Shown here piece after piece: positions 1 to 7,530 of a stretch of DNA of 32,372 nt. How positions within the stretch are numbered: position 1 is the stretch's first letter; every line of letters begins with the position of its first letter. The notes beneath the pieces were generated by a model. It did no database searches, was not told the DNA's origin, and saw nothing but the letters and a program-made list of their open reading frames with translations. Source of the DNA: Fibrobacter succinogenes (lineage in GTDB: Bacteria > Fibrobacterota > Fibrobacteria > Fibrobacterales > Fibrobacteraceae); the NCBI GenBank assembly GCA_902776765.1, contig CACYRP010000069.1, positions 1-32,372 of the forward strand, in the 5' to 3' direction. A program made the position numbers and the translations under genes.

Positions 1-1
1 G

Positions 2-583
2 ATGAACATTCTTGCGTACTTGCGCAAGCTTTTTGCGGGGCTAGACCCGAATTACGGCCGCAATCCGTCAAGTCTCGAAATGATTCCGCTCATTACCATC
101 GCGCGTTCCGTGCGCCGCGAAATGGACAACATGTATGGAATGGTGCGTTTCAACAAAGCTCCCGATGGAATGTACATCGCCGAAATTGAACCCAAGTACG
201 ATATTCTCGAAATGATTATCGGGCATTTCCGCTGCCGTTACCCGAATGGTACATGGGCAATTATCGACGTCAAGCGAGGTTTTGGCGTGTACTACGAGAA
301 CTACAGAACACATTTTGTAACAGTTCCAGATCCAAGTTACATATCGGCGCATGCACCACCCGATGAATTCACGCGCATGTGGAAGTCTTACTACGATACG
401 ATGGCCATCAAGGAGCGGCTCAACCCGCGCCTCCTTCGACGTTGCCTGCCCGTTCGCTACTGGAAGCATCTTCCAGAGCGTTCCCTTCCGAGTTCATCGC
501 TTGGAACCACGGGGGAGGCGAGGTTGCGGCTTCCGTCTTCTGTAGCCAAGTCCAACTCCGTAGCTTCATTAATGCTTAAATAG
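2..583 (+). CDS. TIGR03915/DUF4130 family putative DNA repair protein, 5'-partial
   Basis: The gene has lost its N-terminus to the window edge: the reading frame is open to the first base and the 193 visible residues match the central and C-terminal part of a family usually about 250 residues long. Family hallmarks I recognise are the stretch around residues 45-100 (MVRFNKAPDGMYIAEIEP, then a HFRCRYP block and a RGFGVYY block) and the ending NPRLLRRCLPVRYWKHLPE near residues 140-160. Known family members usually sit beside a radical-SAM DNA-repair-type protein, which would lie upstream of the window. The last about 34 residues, after the WKHLPE motif, are serine-rich and unlike the family, so the tail may be lineage-specific. 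The methionine at base 2 is probably internal rather than the true start. Confidence 0.75.
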   Translation: MNILAYLRKLFAGLDPNYGRNPSSLEMIPLITIARSVRREMDNMYGMVRFNKAPDGMYIAEIEPKYDILEMIIGHFRCRYPNGTWAIIDVKRGFGVYYENYRTHFVTVPDPSYISAHAPPDEFTRMWKSYYDTMAIKERLNPRLLRRCLPVRYWKHLPERSLPSSSLGTTGEARLRLPSSVAKSNSVASLMLK

Positions 584-588
584 CTGTT

Positions 589-605
589 GTGGCATAAAAA
601 TTGCT
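589..605 (+). promoter_or_regulatory. sigma-54-type -24/-12 promoter for the GH5 gene
   Basis: The sequence TGTGGCATAAAAATTGCTAA holds GG at 591-592, exactly ten bases, then GC at 603-604, the invariant spacing of RpoN promoters (consensus TGGCACG-N4-TTGCW). It begins only a few bases after the stop codon of the preceding gene and would start transcription near 616, about 90 bases before the GH5 start. It is almost identical to the element before grpE at 7441-7457. Function is inferred from the match. Confidence 0.65.
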
Positions 606-705
606 AAATCCACACAGAATCGAGCGCTGAATTTTTTATATATGCGAAAAAAATTTGGCTCTAAAAAAACATTTAGTTGTATATTTATAATGGATTAATG
701 AATTT

Positions 706-2343
706 ATGGAGAAAATAAAAGATATGAACGGCTCTTCTGTTAAACCGGGCTTTTTCGTTCAAGATTCTTTTCTGTATAGCAAGGACAACGAAAAGGTTGT
801 TCTTCGTGGTGTTAACCACATGTTTATTTGGACTGATCGCGAAGGCAAGACTATCCCCGAGATTGCAAAGACTGGCGCAAACTGTGTAAGAATTGTTTGG
901 AATACCCGCGGCCGCATTAGCGACCTCGACAACATCATTTCGCTTTGTATTGCAAACAGCATGATTCCAATCCCGGAAATCCACGACACGACCGGAAACT
1001 GGGATCGTTTGAGCGATGCTCTGGAATTTTGGCTCCGCGAAGAAACGCTCCAGATGATTTACAATCATCAGGAATACTTGATTTTGAACATCGGTAACGA
1101 ACCGGGCGACAAAGCCCAAAGCGCCGATGAATTTTTCAATGCCTACAACATCATCGTGACCAAGCTCCGCGCCTCCGGTGTGCGAGTTCCAATCATGATC
1201 GATGCCGATGAATGGGGCCAAAACGAAAAGAACCTTTTGAACGTCGGTCCGAAACTTTTGCAGGCAGACCCAGAACACAATTTGATTTTCTCGATTCACA
1301 TGTGGTGGCCGACCGAACGCCATAATCCGGTGGCAAGCGGTTACGAAACCGTCAAAGACCGCATCAAGGGAACCCTTGAAGAATCGCTTAAGCGCAAAAT
1401 TCCGCTGATTGTCGGCGAATTTGCTCCTGTTGCCGCAGGCGGCGTGAGAGAAATCCCGTACAAGTACATCATGTCGGAATGCGAACGCTTGAACATCGGC
1501 TGGCTCGCATGGAGCTGGGGTCCGGGTAACTTCGACAGCCCTGAAATGGACATGACGGTGCACGGCTCCTACAATACGCTAGTGGGCTGGGGCAAGGAAA
1601 TTGCCGTCGATAGCTCTCTTGGTATCCAGAACACAAGCGTTATCCCGAATTTCATCCAGAACAAGGACTTTACGACCGGCTCCCAGGGAACCGGCACGAA
1701 CATCATTGAAAATGGCGACTTTAGCGCCGAAGAACCTCTCAGCGGTTGGACAACCGACTTCTGGGGAGGCAAGGGCGAAGTCACCGTCAAGGATGGAGTC
1801 GTTCATTTCGACATTAAAAAGAGCGGCAAGGATTCCTGGAATCTCCAGTTCAAGCAACATTTTGCGCTCCACAAAGGCGTTACATACATTTTCAGCATGC
1901 GTGCCAAGGCCGACAAACCGCGTACACTCAACGTGAACATCAAGAAGGACTGCGAAAATTACACGCCGTATGCTAACGGTCGTATCCTCGACTTGAGCAC
2001 TAGCTGGCAGAACTTCAGCTGGAAATTCACGATGAAGGAAGAAACCGATGTCGATGCAGTACTCATCTTCGATATGGGCGGCGTGCCGACATCCTGGAGT
2101 CTCGCCGATGTTTCGCTAGTTCATGCCCGCAGCGTTGCTGACCGCCTCAACAGAACGTTCCAGCGTAACGTGCAAAAGAACTCTGGCTACTTCAACGCAC
2201 CGAACGGTCCGTGGGAATTGCACCTATACTCGACCAACGGCACCTTGCTCGACATTCTCGACAAGGGCAAGGGTGGGGAAGGCATGCGCCAGTATCCCAA
2301 GATTGAACGCAGCGGCATCATGGTCATTAAGGACCTTGGCTAA
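706..2343 (+). CDS. GH5 family glycoside hydrolase (mannanase-like) with C-terminal CBM4/9-like module
   Basis: Residues about 14-305 form a GH5 TIM barrel, closest by eye to the bacterial endo-beta-1,4-mannanase subgroup (LRGVNH near 33-38, GANCVRIV near 57-64). The expected catalytic pair is visible: E132 in NIGNEPGD (acid/base) and E238 in LIVGEFAP (nucleophile). Residues about 333-478 look like a CBM4/9 jelly-roll, opening with NIIENGDFS and closing with SWSLADVSLVHA. The last about 65 residues form a short beta-rich tail like those on other Fibrobacter surface enzymes. No signal peptide is visible: the frame has a stop at 688-690, just upstream, and the N-terminus is hydrophilic. An alternative ATG at 724 does not add one. 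Expression is probably driven by the sigma-54-like site at 589-605. Cellulase or mixed-linkage glucanase activity cannot be excluded. Confidence 0.88.
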   Translation: MEKIKDMNGSSVKPGFFVQDSFLYSKDNEKVVLRGVNHMFIWTDREGKTIPEIAKTGANCVRIVWNTRGRISDLDNIISLCIANSMIPIPEIHDTTGNWDRLSDALEFWLREETLQMIYNHQEYLILNIGNEPGDKAQSADEFFNAYNIIVTKLRASGVRVPIMIDADEWGQNEKNLLNVGPKLLQADPEHNLIFSIHMWWPTERHNPVASGYETVKDRIKGTLEESLKRKIPLIVGEFAPVAAGGVREIPYKYIMSECERLNIGWLAWSWGPGNFDSPEMDMTVHGSYNTLVGWGKEIAVDSSLGIQNTSVIPNFIQNKDFTTGSQGTGTNIIENGDFSAEEPLSGWTTDFWGGKGEVTVKDGVVHFDIKKSGKDSWNLQFKQHFALHKGVTYIFSMRAKADKPRTLNVNIKKDCENYTPYANGRILDLSTSWQNFSWKFTMKEETDVDAVLIFDMGGVPTSWSLADVSLVHARSVADRLNRTFQRNVQKNSGYFNAPNGPWELHLYSTNGTLLDILDKGKGGEGMRQYPKIERSGIMVIKDLG

Positions 2344-2361
2344 TTAATTTCCGCAAAAATT

Positions 2362-2398
2362 AAAAACGCGCAATCCTTCTGGACTGCGCGTTTTTTTT
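2362..2398. terminator. bidirectional rho-independent terminator
   Basis: An A-tract, the stem ACGCGCA...TGCGCGT with an inner TCC/GGA pairing, and a run of eight T form a terminator that reads in both directions. It lies between the convergent GH5 gene and the lipoprotein gene ending at 2411, so it can serve both. Confidence 0.85.
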
Positions 2399-2410
2399 GT
2401 TTATCAATCG

Positions 2411-3394
2411 CTAGAAAACATCATCATCGTCTGGAACAACACCGGATTCTTGAATTTTGTCGCACACCGCAATTAATGACGGAGCTACCAACGGAACCGA
2501 ATTATCCGGAACAAAGCCGGAAAGGTTTTCCGTAATAATATTCCCATTACAGTTCACAACAGTTCCATCATCATCCTCGGCGGCCTCGGCCCTCAACTTA
2601 GCGCATTCCTGATCAATCACGCTTTGCGGAACATGTGGGGCAAATTCAGTAACACCCGACAATGTGAAAATGCGTTTTTGGTATGTTGCTTCAATAGCCA
2701 TCGTAATAGAATCAGGAACGACAATTACCATTTTAAAGGCTTCATCCGTATCTTGCAAAACATTGCATGAAGCTTTGCCATTTTCTGTTGGCGGAGAAAT
2801 CACGATCGAGGAACTCGAAAGAAACGAAATCGAACTAGAGGACATCGCTGCAGAACTTGAAGAATCGGTGATTTTATACAATTTCATCAAATCACAGAGT
2901 TCTTTGCCGGACTCCATAACTTCATCTATAGTTCGACCATTTGCAGAATCCTTATACCTGACTGTTATAGAACGTCCTTTACAGGCTACAGTGGCTTTTA
3001 AGGCTGCGGCTCCTTCGTTGCTTTCGGCACATAAAGCAGCAATCATTTCTTCAGACACCGAAGCATCATAAGTGGTGGTCATATCCAAATCAACATCAGA
3101 GCCAACAAGTGTCATCTTCATGGTCATCTTTTCATAATTAGCGACCGTCATGTCCAAGACCGCAGTGTTATCCGACACCTTTTTTATGGAACATTCATAT
3201 TGGGAAAATGACAGATTCCCGGGGTCCGCACCTTCTTCAGGATCTACGTAGATAAGCGATGAAGAACTTGAAGTAAAATCTTGCGAAGATGAAGAATTTA
3301 CGGCATTGACAAATGGAGATGCGCCATCGTCTGTTGAGCAAGCTGCAAACACCAACGCAGCAACCGCGGATGTAGACAATAACTTTTTAACCAT
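2411..3394 (-). CDS. lipoprotein with two copies of a three-cysteine domain and poly-Ser linkers
   Basis: The 327-residue protein starts with a short basic n-region, a hydrophobic segment and a lipobox ending LVFAAC, so it should be lipidated and anchored in an envelope membrane. Two serine-rich linkers (about residues 34-47 and 178-197) separate two copies of one domain. Each copy has an early Cys, beta-strand-like alternation, then the pattern C-x(15-17)-C-x28-C. The same pattern occurs once each in the lipoproteins at 4001-4414 and 4566-7307. The start has a fair ribosome site (AAGGAA, seven bases ahead). It is the last of three minus-strand genes spaced by 9 and 21 bases, most likely one transcript ended by the terminator at 2362-2398. 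No catalytic motif is visible and I do not recognise the domain. Confidence 0.85.
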   Translation of the reverse strand: MVKKLLSTSAVAALVFAACSTDDGASPFVNAVNSSSSQDFTSSSSSLIYVDPEEGADPGNLSFSQYECSIKKVSDNTAVLDMTVANYEKMTMKMTLVGSDVDLDMTTTYDASVSEEMIAALCAESNEGAAALKATVACKGRSITVRYKDSANGRTIDEVMESGKELCDLMKLYKITDSSSSAAMSSSSISFLSSSSIVISPPTENGKASCNVLQDTDEAFKMVIVVPDSITMAIEATYQKRIFTLSGVTEFAPHVPQSVIDQECAKLRAEAAEDDDGTVVNCNGNIITENLSGFVPDNSVPLVAPSLIAVCDKIQESGVVPDDDDVF

Positions 3395-3415
3395 AAAATT
3401 TCCTTTTTCTATTAA

Positions 3416-3991
3416 TCAACCCTTTGCGATTTTCAGACCGTCGCTGAACGCCTTGCCAACCTTTTCGCCAACAATGCGATAGGCATGCGCCGCGGAGTCG
3501 TAAGAAATCGGCTCGACCTTCCCGAGATCCACCTTGCCGTCTGCGCCAAGCACTCTCTCATCGGCGCTGGTGTTCACGACTCTACCCACGATGTAGGTAC
3601 TGCCGTCAAAATCTGGGCTGCATTCCTTGAGTTCGCATTCAAGCGTCAGTGGAAATTCCTCGAACATCGGAGCATCGACATGGGCACTCTTAATCACATG
3701 GACGCCCGCCTTTTCGACCTTGTTAGGCATTTTCTTGCCGCTGACAACGCCAAAGAAATCCGAAATTGTTTCTGTCTGGCGCGTGCCAAAACTTACCGTA
3801 AAGGCCTTACGTGCCTTGATATTCTCGGTCGTCTTGTGGTCCGTGCCCAGGCAAATCGAAATCTCGTCTTCTTCGCGCTGGCCGCCCCAGGCCGCGTTCA
3901 TGGCATTGGGGGAGCCGTCTTCATTGTACGTTGCAATGATAAGCACGGGTAGGGGAGTGATGATTGCTTTTTTGCCAAAATCTTTACGCAT
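3416..3991 (-). CDS. flavin reductase family protein
   Basis: At 191 residues this has the length and layout of the flavin-reductase-like, FMN-binding split-barrel family: an N-terminal PLPVLIIATYNEDGSPNAMN segment typical of the FMN site, SFGTRQTETISDFFGVVSG in the middle, and a YIVGRVV strand toward the end. Members bind FMN and are used as NAD(P)H:flavin reductases or as electron-transfer proteins; the substrate here is unknown. The start has an AGAGG ribosome site five bases upstream that overlaps the end of the lipoprotein gene before it, and the next lipoprotein follows after 21 bases. No signal peptide is present, so it is a cytoplasmic enzyme between two envelope lipoproteins, which gives no clear functional link. 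Confidence 0.87.
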   Translation of the reverse strand: MRKDFGKKAIITPLPVLIIATYNEDGSPNAMNAAWGGQREEDEISICLGTDHKTTENIKARKAFTVSFGTRQTETISDFFGVVSGKKMPNKVEKAGVHVIKSAHVDAPMFEEFPLTLECELKECSPDFDGSTYIVGRVVNTSADERVLGADGKVDLGKVEPISYDSAAHAYRIVGEKVGKAFSDGLKIAKG

Positions 3992-4000
3992 ATAAACCTC

Positions 4001-4414
4001 TTAACGAATAGCTTCCCGACATTCATTTTGAGCGCTCTTCAAAGCATCTTCAAAACTGATATCGGCAGGTGAAACTTCTTTAATATTTATAGAATGATCG
4101 CCACAAACAATTTGCGCATTCTTTTCTTGAGCTTCTCGCTTGTTTTCATCACATTCCTGTTGAACGTATGCAGCTAGCACTTCAGGAGCATAAGAGGCGT
4201 CGTATTCGATATTCGCTAAATTACCAGCAATCTTAGTCGTTGTCGTCAACGTAACGTTTTCAGTCACAACTTCCATAATAAACGTATCATCCGAAATGGC
4301 ATTAGCAGAACAGCTAAGCACTTGGGAACCCGAAGCCGACGTGGAATTATCAGAACCACAACCAGAAAGAACAAGAGCTGCCGTAGCAGAAACCAAAAAT
4401 GCTTTGTTGAGCAT
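4001..4414 (-). CDS. small lipoprotein with a single three-cysteine domain
   Basis: I place the start at 4414 (MLNKAFLVSAT) because AGAAGGAG lies four bases before it; the in-frame upstream codon at 4441 has no comparable site. The signal segment ends in the lipobox VLSGC. The mature part of about 115 residues is one copy of the domain found twice in the gene at 2411-3394: an early Cys (VLSCSAN), beta-like strands with alternating Thr/Val, then C-x15-C-x27-C. It is the first gene of the three-gene minus-strand group with the flavin reductase. The region between its start and the divergent array at 4566 (about 150 bases) is very AT-rich and must carry promoters in both directions, but I cannot fix their positions. 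Function unknown. Confidence 0.82.
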   Translation of the reverse strand: MLNKAFLVSATAALVLSGCGSDNSTSASGSQVLSCSANAISDDTFIMEVVTENVTLTTTTKIAGNLANIEYDASYAPEVLAAYVQQECDENKREAQEKNAQIVCGDHSINIKEVSPADISFEDALKSAQNECREAIR

Positions 4415-4565
4415 AAAACTCCTTCTAAAGTTTACTTGCATAAAATATAAAACTTGAAAAAAAATAAGTTTTATTTTCCAAACTAATATTGCAATAATTT
4501 ACAACAGTCATAAACTCAAAATACCATATAAATGGAATTTTTTGTACATTGTCCTTAACAAATTT

Positions 4566-5327
4566 ATGAAAATCCTTAAAATTTTACCCATAATCGCCAT
4601 AGCGCTCCTCGCGGCGTGCAAATCAACTGTACCACAGTCTGAAAGTTTGCTCGAAGAACACGTTTCGTCGGCGGGTGAGATCAGTTCGAGTTCAATAACG
4701 GAGCTTACTCTAGAAAGTAGTTCGAGTTTCAGCTCTAGTTCTAGCGCAATAGTACTTCCTATAGCATGGGATACTTTAACTTTAGACGATGATATCGATT
4801 TCGGCGATACTTGTATTATGTCGGGGAGTCTTTTCTGTTGGAATTATGATGAACTTCTAAAAGATTCACTATTGAATTTCAGAATCGCGGAACATTCGTT
4901 ATTATCTTACTTATATCATGCACTGCATCAAGGTGCTTATGTCTATTTTCAAGAAAGTTGCGGTGGCACTTTTTTGATTTCAGCGTGCGAAGTTTTATAT
5001 AAAGACAATAAGCTCCAATTAAACGCGTCATCTGCTGGAAGTGTGGTGACAATTTCTGTGACAATAACGAAAGGTCTCGCAACAATACAAGAAAAAATCA
5101 ACTATTCACAAAAAGAGTTTTTTGATAGAATCTGTAGTTATCACAAAGAAGACCCCAAAATAGAGCATGTTGAATGCATTGAAAATACAATAACGTTTAC
5201 CATAAAAAATAATTTTAGCGATAACGATTTAAAAATCCTTGCTAATGAACTCGACAAAGAAGCTTGCGACGCCTGGCATATGGATCAAACACGTTCACAA
5301 TGTTATTTCGGTAATGGTGAAAATTAA
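4566..5327 (+). CDS. lipoprotein, array copy 1 (three-cysteine family)
   Basis: I choose the ATG at 4566, which gives a compact signal peptide MKILKILPIIAIALLAAC with lipobox LLAAC; an in-frame TTG at 4542 would only add eight residues. The 253-residue product continues with a segment (KSTVPQSESLLEEHVSS) nearly identical in two neighbours, then a serine linker (about residues 38-63), then a body ending in the family pattern C-x13-C-x29-C with a VECIENTITF core. Extra cysteines sit ahead of the domain (SCGG, SACE) and near the C-terminus. It opens a head-to-tail array of four related genes on the plus strand. Base composition is clearly more AT-rich than in the flanking grpE or GH genes. No known enzymatic or binding motif was recognised. 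Confidence 0.82.
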   Translation: MKILKILPIIAIALLAACKSTVPQSESLLEEHVSSAGEISSSSITELTLESSSSFSSSSSAIVLPIAWDTLTLDDDIDFGDTCIMSGSLFCWNYDELLKDSLLNFRIAEHSLLSYLYHALHQGAYVYFQESCGGTFLISACEVLYKDNKLQLNASSAGSVVTISVTITKGLATIQEKINYSQKEFFDRICSYHKEDPKIEHVECIENTITFTIKNNFSDNDLKILANELDKEACDAWHMDQTRSQCYFGNGEN

Positions 5328-5341
5328 AAAATTGGGATAAC

Positions 5342-6040
5342 ATGAAAATCCTTAAAATTTTACCCATAATCGCCATAGCGCTCCTCGCGGCCTGCAAATC
5401 GACTGTACCGCAATCCCAAAGCCTGCTTGAAGAACACGTTTCGTCGGCGGGGGAGATCAGTTCGAGTTCTGATGAGATTGCAAAACCGAAGTATGCCAAC
5501 CCGAAAGATTCTGTAGAGTGATTTGAACAAGCTATGGATTCAATGATATATGCAGCTTTGCATTTTATTGCAAAGGATAATAACTATAATCCTTGTGGAT
5601 GTTCGCAAGGCGTTCAATCCTGTAGTGTCCTATTTAATGGAAATTTATTAGATTATTCCTCAGAACTCAAATCTAATGGAATTAACGATCAACTCCAGTT
5701 AAACGTTTTATCTGTATTAAAAAATGTGAAAACATCGCTAACCATAAGTAAAGAAACAGCGTTTGTTCGTGAAGAATTTTCAGATTACTATAAAGATACC
5801 AAACTCGCTGAATTTTGCGTTTTTCACAAAAATGATCCGAAAGTGAAAAATGTAGAGTGCATTGATAAGGTTATAACATTTTCTTTAAATGATAATTATT
5901 GCGATATCGATTTAAAAACTCTAGCAAAAGAACTGTATAGCAATTGCGATTTATGGCAAAGTCGAGTATGTGCAAGATGCGGCTCAAATCACATGCGCAA
6001 CCAACATTATGAAGAAGAAGATTTAAAAGATTTAGAATAA
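5342..6040 (+). pseudogene. lipoprotein, array copy 2, interrupted by an in-frame TGA
   Basis: An ATG at 5342 encodes the same leader as array copy 1 (MKILKILPIIAIALLAAC, then KSTVPQSQSLLEEHVSS) and runs to a TGA at 5519-5521 after 59 codons. The frame then stays open, in the same phase, to the stop at 6040 and encodes the rest of the domain: NVECIDKVITF core and C-x13-C-x28-C. So this is one gene with one nonsense codon (SVE-stop-FEQ), which could derive from a TGG. The downstream piece has its own ATG at 5534 but no signal peptide, so if made alone it would stay in the cytoplasm. Alternatives are readthrough or a sequencing error. It starts 14 bases after copy 1 with only a weak ribosome site. 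Confidence 0.8.
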
Positions 6041-6073
6041 TAGGGGAGAACAGCGCTCTTCAAAGGTGTTTTT

Positions 6074-6631
6074 ATGAAATATTTTAAGATGGTTTTATTT
6101 GCTTTGTGCGCGTTGCTTGCGGCCTGCAAATCCACGGATTCTGTAGCAGAAAAAATCATAGACATTTGTTTTGACGATTCTCAAAAAACATTTGCTGATA
6201 GCAGTTGTTTTGACCCCCAAAATTCATCTTGCACTGTCGAATTTCAAGAAAATTTGGTTCGATTGATCAAAAAGACGGCCTATGAGCACAGCAGAACACT
6301 CTCCACTTGGGTTACAATTACAAATGGGGGAGTTGCCGTAAACGAAGAGTTTATGTTCTTCGGAAACGCCAAGTTGACCGAACTATGCTCCAATTACAAA
6401 AATGATTCCACCAAAAGAAATGTTGAATGCATAAGCAATATTATTTCATACTCAATAGACAAACAATTCTCCGATGATGATTTGAAAAATATTGCCGACC
6501 AGCTCTATGTTTATTGCAAAGAGTACATATTTTCACCCCAAAAACAGTGCAGCTATATTCAAAACAGGCAGAACAAAACTGAGGACGATGGAATTCCTGA
6601 CTTAAATTTAGAAATTGACTTTTTTGAATAA
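6074..6631 (+). CDS. lipoprotein, array copy 3 (three-cysteine family, divergent leader)
   Basis: The 185-residue product starts MKYFKMVLFALCALLAACKS with lipobox LLAAC. Unlike the neighbours it lacks the SLLEEHVSS segment and the serine linker; the domain follows within about 20 residues. The family pattern is present as C-x13-C-x28-C with NVECISNIISYS at its centre, plus four additional cysteines ahead of it and near the end. An AAAGGTG ribosome site lies upstream of the ATG. The C-terminus is acidic. It lies 33 bases after the interrupted copy and 7 bases before the next, consistent with one transcript. Function unknown; envelope lipoprotein by its signal. Confidence 0.82.
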   Translation: MKYFKMVLFALCALLAACKSTDSVAEKIIDICFDDSQKTFADSSCFDPQNSSCTVEFQENLVRLIKKTAYEHSRTLSTWVTITNGGVAVNEEFMFFGNAKLTELCSNYKNDSTKRNVECISNIISYSIDKQFSDDDLKNIADQLYVYCKEYIFSPQKQCSYIQNRQNKTEDDGIPDLNLEIDFFE

Positions 6632-6638
6632 TTAGAAT

Positions 6639-7307
6639 ATGAAACTCCTTAAAATTATACCCATAATCGTTATTGCACTCCTAGCGGCGTGCAAATCAAC
6701 CGTGCCACAGTCCGAAAGCCTGCTCGAAGAACACGTCTCGACAGCACAAGAAAATAGATCAAGCTCTGCGGAGATGTCTGTAAAAAGCGAAAAAGATTCT
6801 ACAGTTATTTTTGACCGTATAAAAAACTATGTCATTGATTCAGTTAAAACTGACATGACTACAAACTTCACCGTTGAAGAATGTATTTGTTGTCATTGTG
6901 CGCCATCTACTTATTTATGGGGTGAAGTTCAATACGACAGTACGCAAATCCATTTAGACATGACAAGCAGTGATCTGAAATATCAATTTATCTTGAATAT
7001 TGAAAAAGGAATTGCAATTGCTAGAAAAAAATACACCGATTACGACAAAGAAAAAATAAATGAATTGTGCTTCCAACACAAAAGCGATTCAACAAAGAAA
7101 AACGTCGATTGCGTTGACAATACTATAACATTCACGTTCAAAGACAATTTTAGCGGTTATGACTTAAGTCAACTAGGTCGAAATCTTCTATATGAATGTG
7201 ATTTAATAACATCAAGACCTTCTTACAGATGCGCCGGGTGGGTAAAGTTTCCTTGCGAACGTATGGAGCGCAATAAAGAAACGCCTCCTTTAGAAGACGA
7301 TTTATAA
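6639..7307 (+). CDS. lipoprotein, array copy 4 (three-cysteine family)
   Basis: The 222-residue product carries the array's common leader (MKLLKIIPIIVIALLAAC, then KSTVPQSESLLEEHVS) followed by a shorter linker and a cysteine cluster (ECICCHC) at about residue 80. The domain core is NVDCVDNTITF inside C-x13-C-x28-C. The ribosome site is poor, and the start lies 7 bases after the previous stop, suggesting translational coupling. Immediately after its stop codon, the bases around 7312-7320 repeat the context of its own start (TTAGAATATGA) but run into a stop after two codons, which looks like the relic of a further copy. No function can be assigned. Confidence 0.82.
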   Translation: MKLLKIIPIIVIALLAACKSTVPQSESLLEEHVSTAQENRSSSAEMSVKSEKDSTVIFDRIKNYVIDSVKTDMTTNFTVEECICCHCAPSTYLWGEVQYDSTQIHLDMTSSDLKYQFILNIEKGIAIARKKYTDYDKEKINELCFQHKSDSTKKNVDCVDNTITFTFKDNFSGYDLSQLGRNLLYECDLITSRPSYRCAGWVKFPCERMERNKETPPLEDDL

Positions 7308-7330
7308 TAGTTAGAATATGAGATAAGGAA

Positions 7331-7376
7331 CCGATAATTACCGCAACAGTTTAGTTTACATAATCCGCATTATCGG
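7331..7376. repeat. inverted repeat after the lipoprotein array
   Basis: CCGATAAT at 7331-7338 is exactly complementary to ATTATCGG at 7369-7376, with 30 bases between. There is no T-run, so it is not a standard terminator; it may be an RNA stem at the array's 3' end or an operator upstream of grpE. Confidence 0.4.
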
Positions 7377-7440
7377 AAATCATTAAACAAAAGGAGAGGC
7401 AGGCTAGTTTCACATTTAAACGTTTTCTACGATTTGTCCA

Positions 7441-7457
7441 TTGGCATAAAATTTGCT
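7441..7457 (+). promoter_or_regulatory. sigma-54-type -24/-12 promoter for grpE
   Basis: TTGGCATAAAATTTGCT has GG at 7443-7444 and GC at 7455-7456 with exactly ten bases between, matching the RpoN consensus TGGCA...TTGCW. The predicted start is near 7468, giving a leader of about 63 bases that includes a small GCCC-GTC-GGGC hairpin (7497-7507). A second, imperfect TTGGCACGG motif at 7462-7470 lacks the -12 GC. No CIRCE operator (TTAGCACTC-N9-GAGTGCTAA) is visible. An AAACGTTT palindrome lies upstream at 7418-7425. Confidence 0.7.
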
Positions 7458-7530
7458 AACTTTGGCACGGAAATTAGTCGAAAATGTAAAACACCCGCCC
7501 GTCGGGCAAATTTAAAGGAATTTTATTATC

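Noticed and set aside
7462..7477. Second sigma-54-like motif (TTGGCACGG) before grpE
   Set aside because: The -12 position has AG instead of GC, so only the upstream element at 7441-7457 is called.
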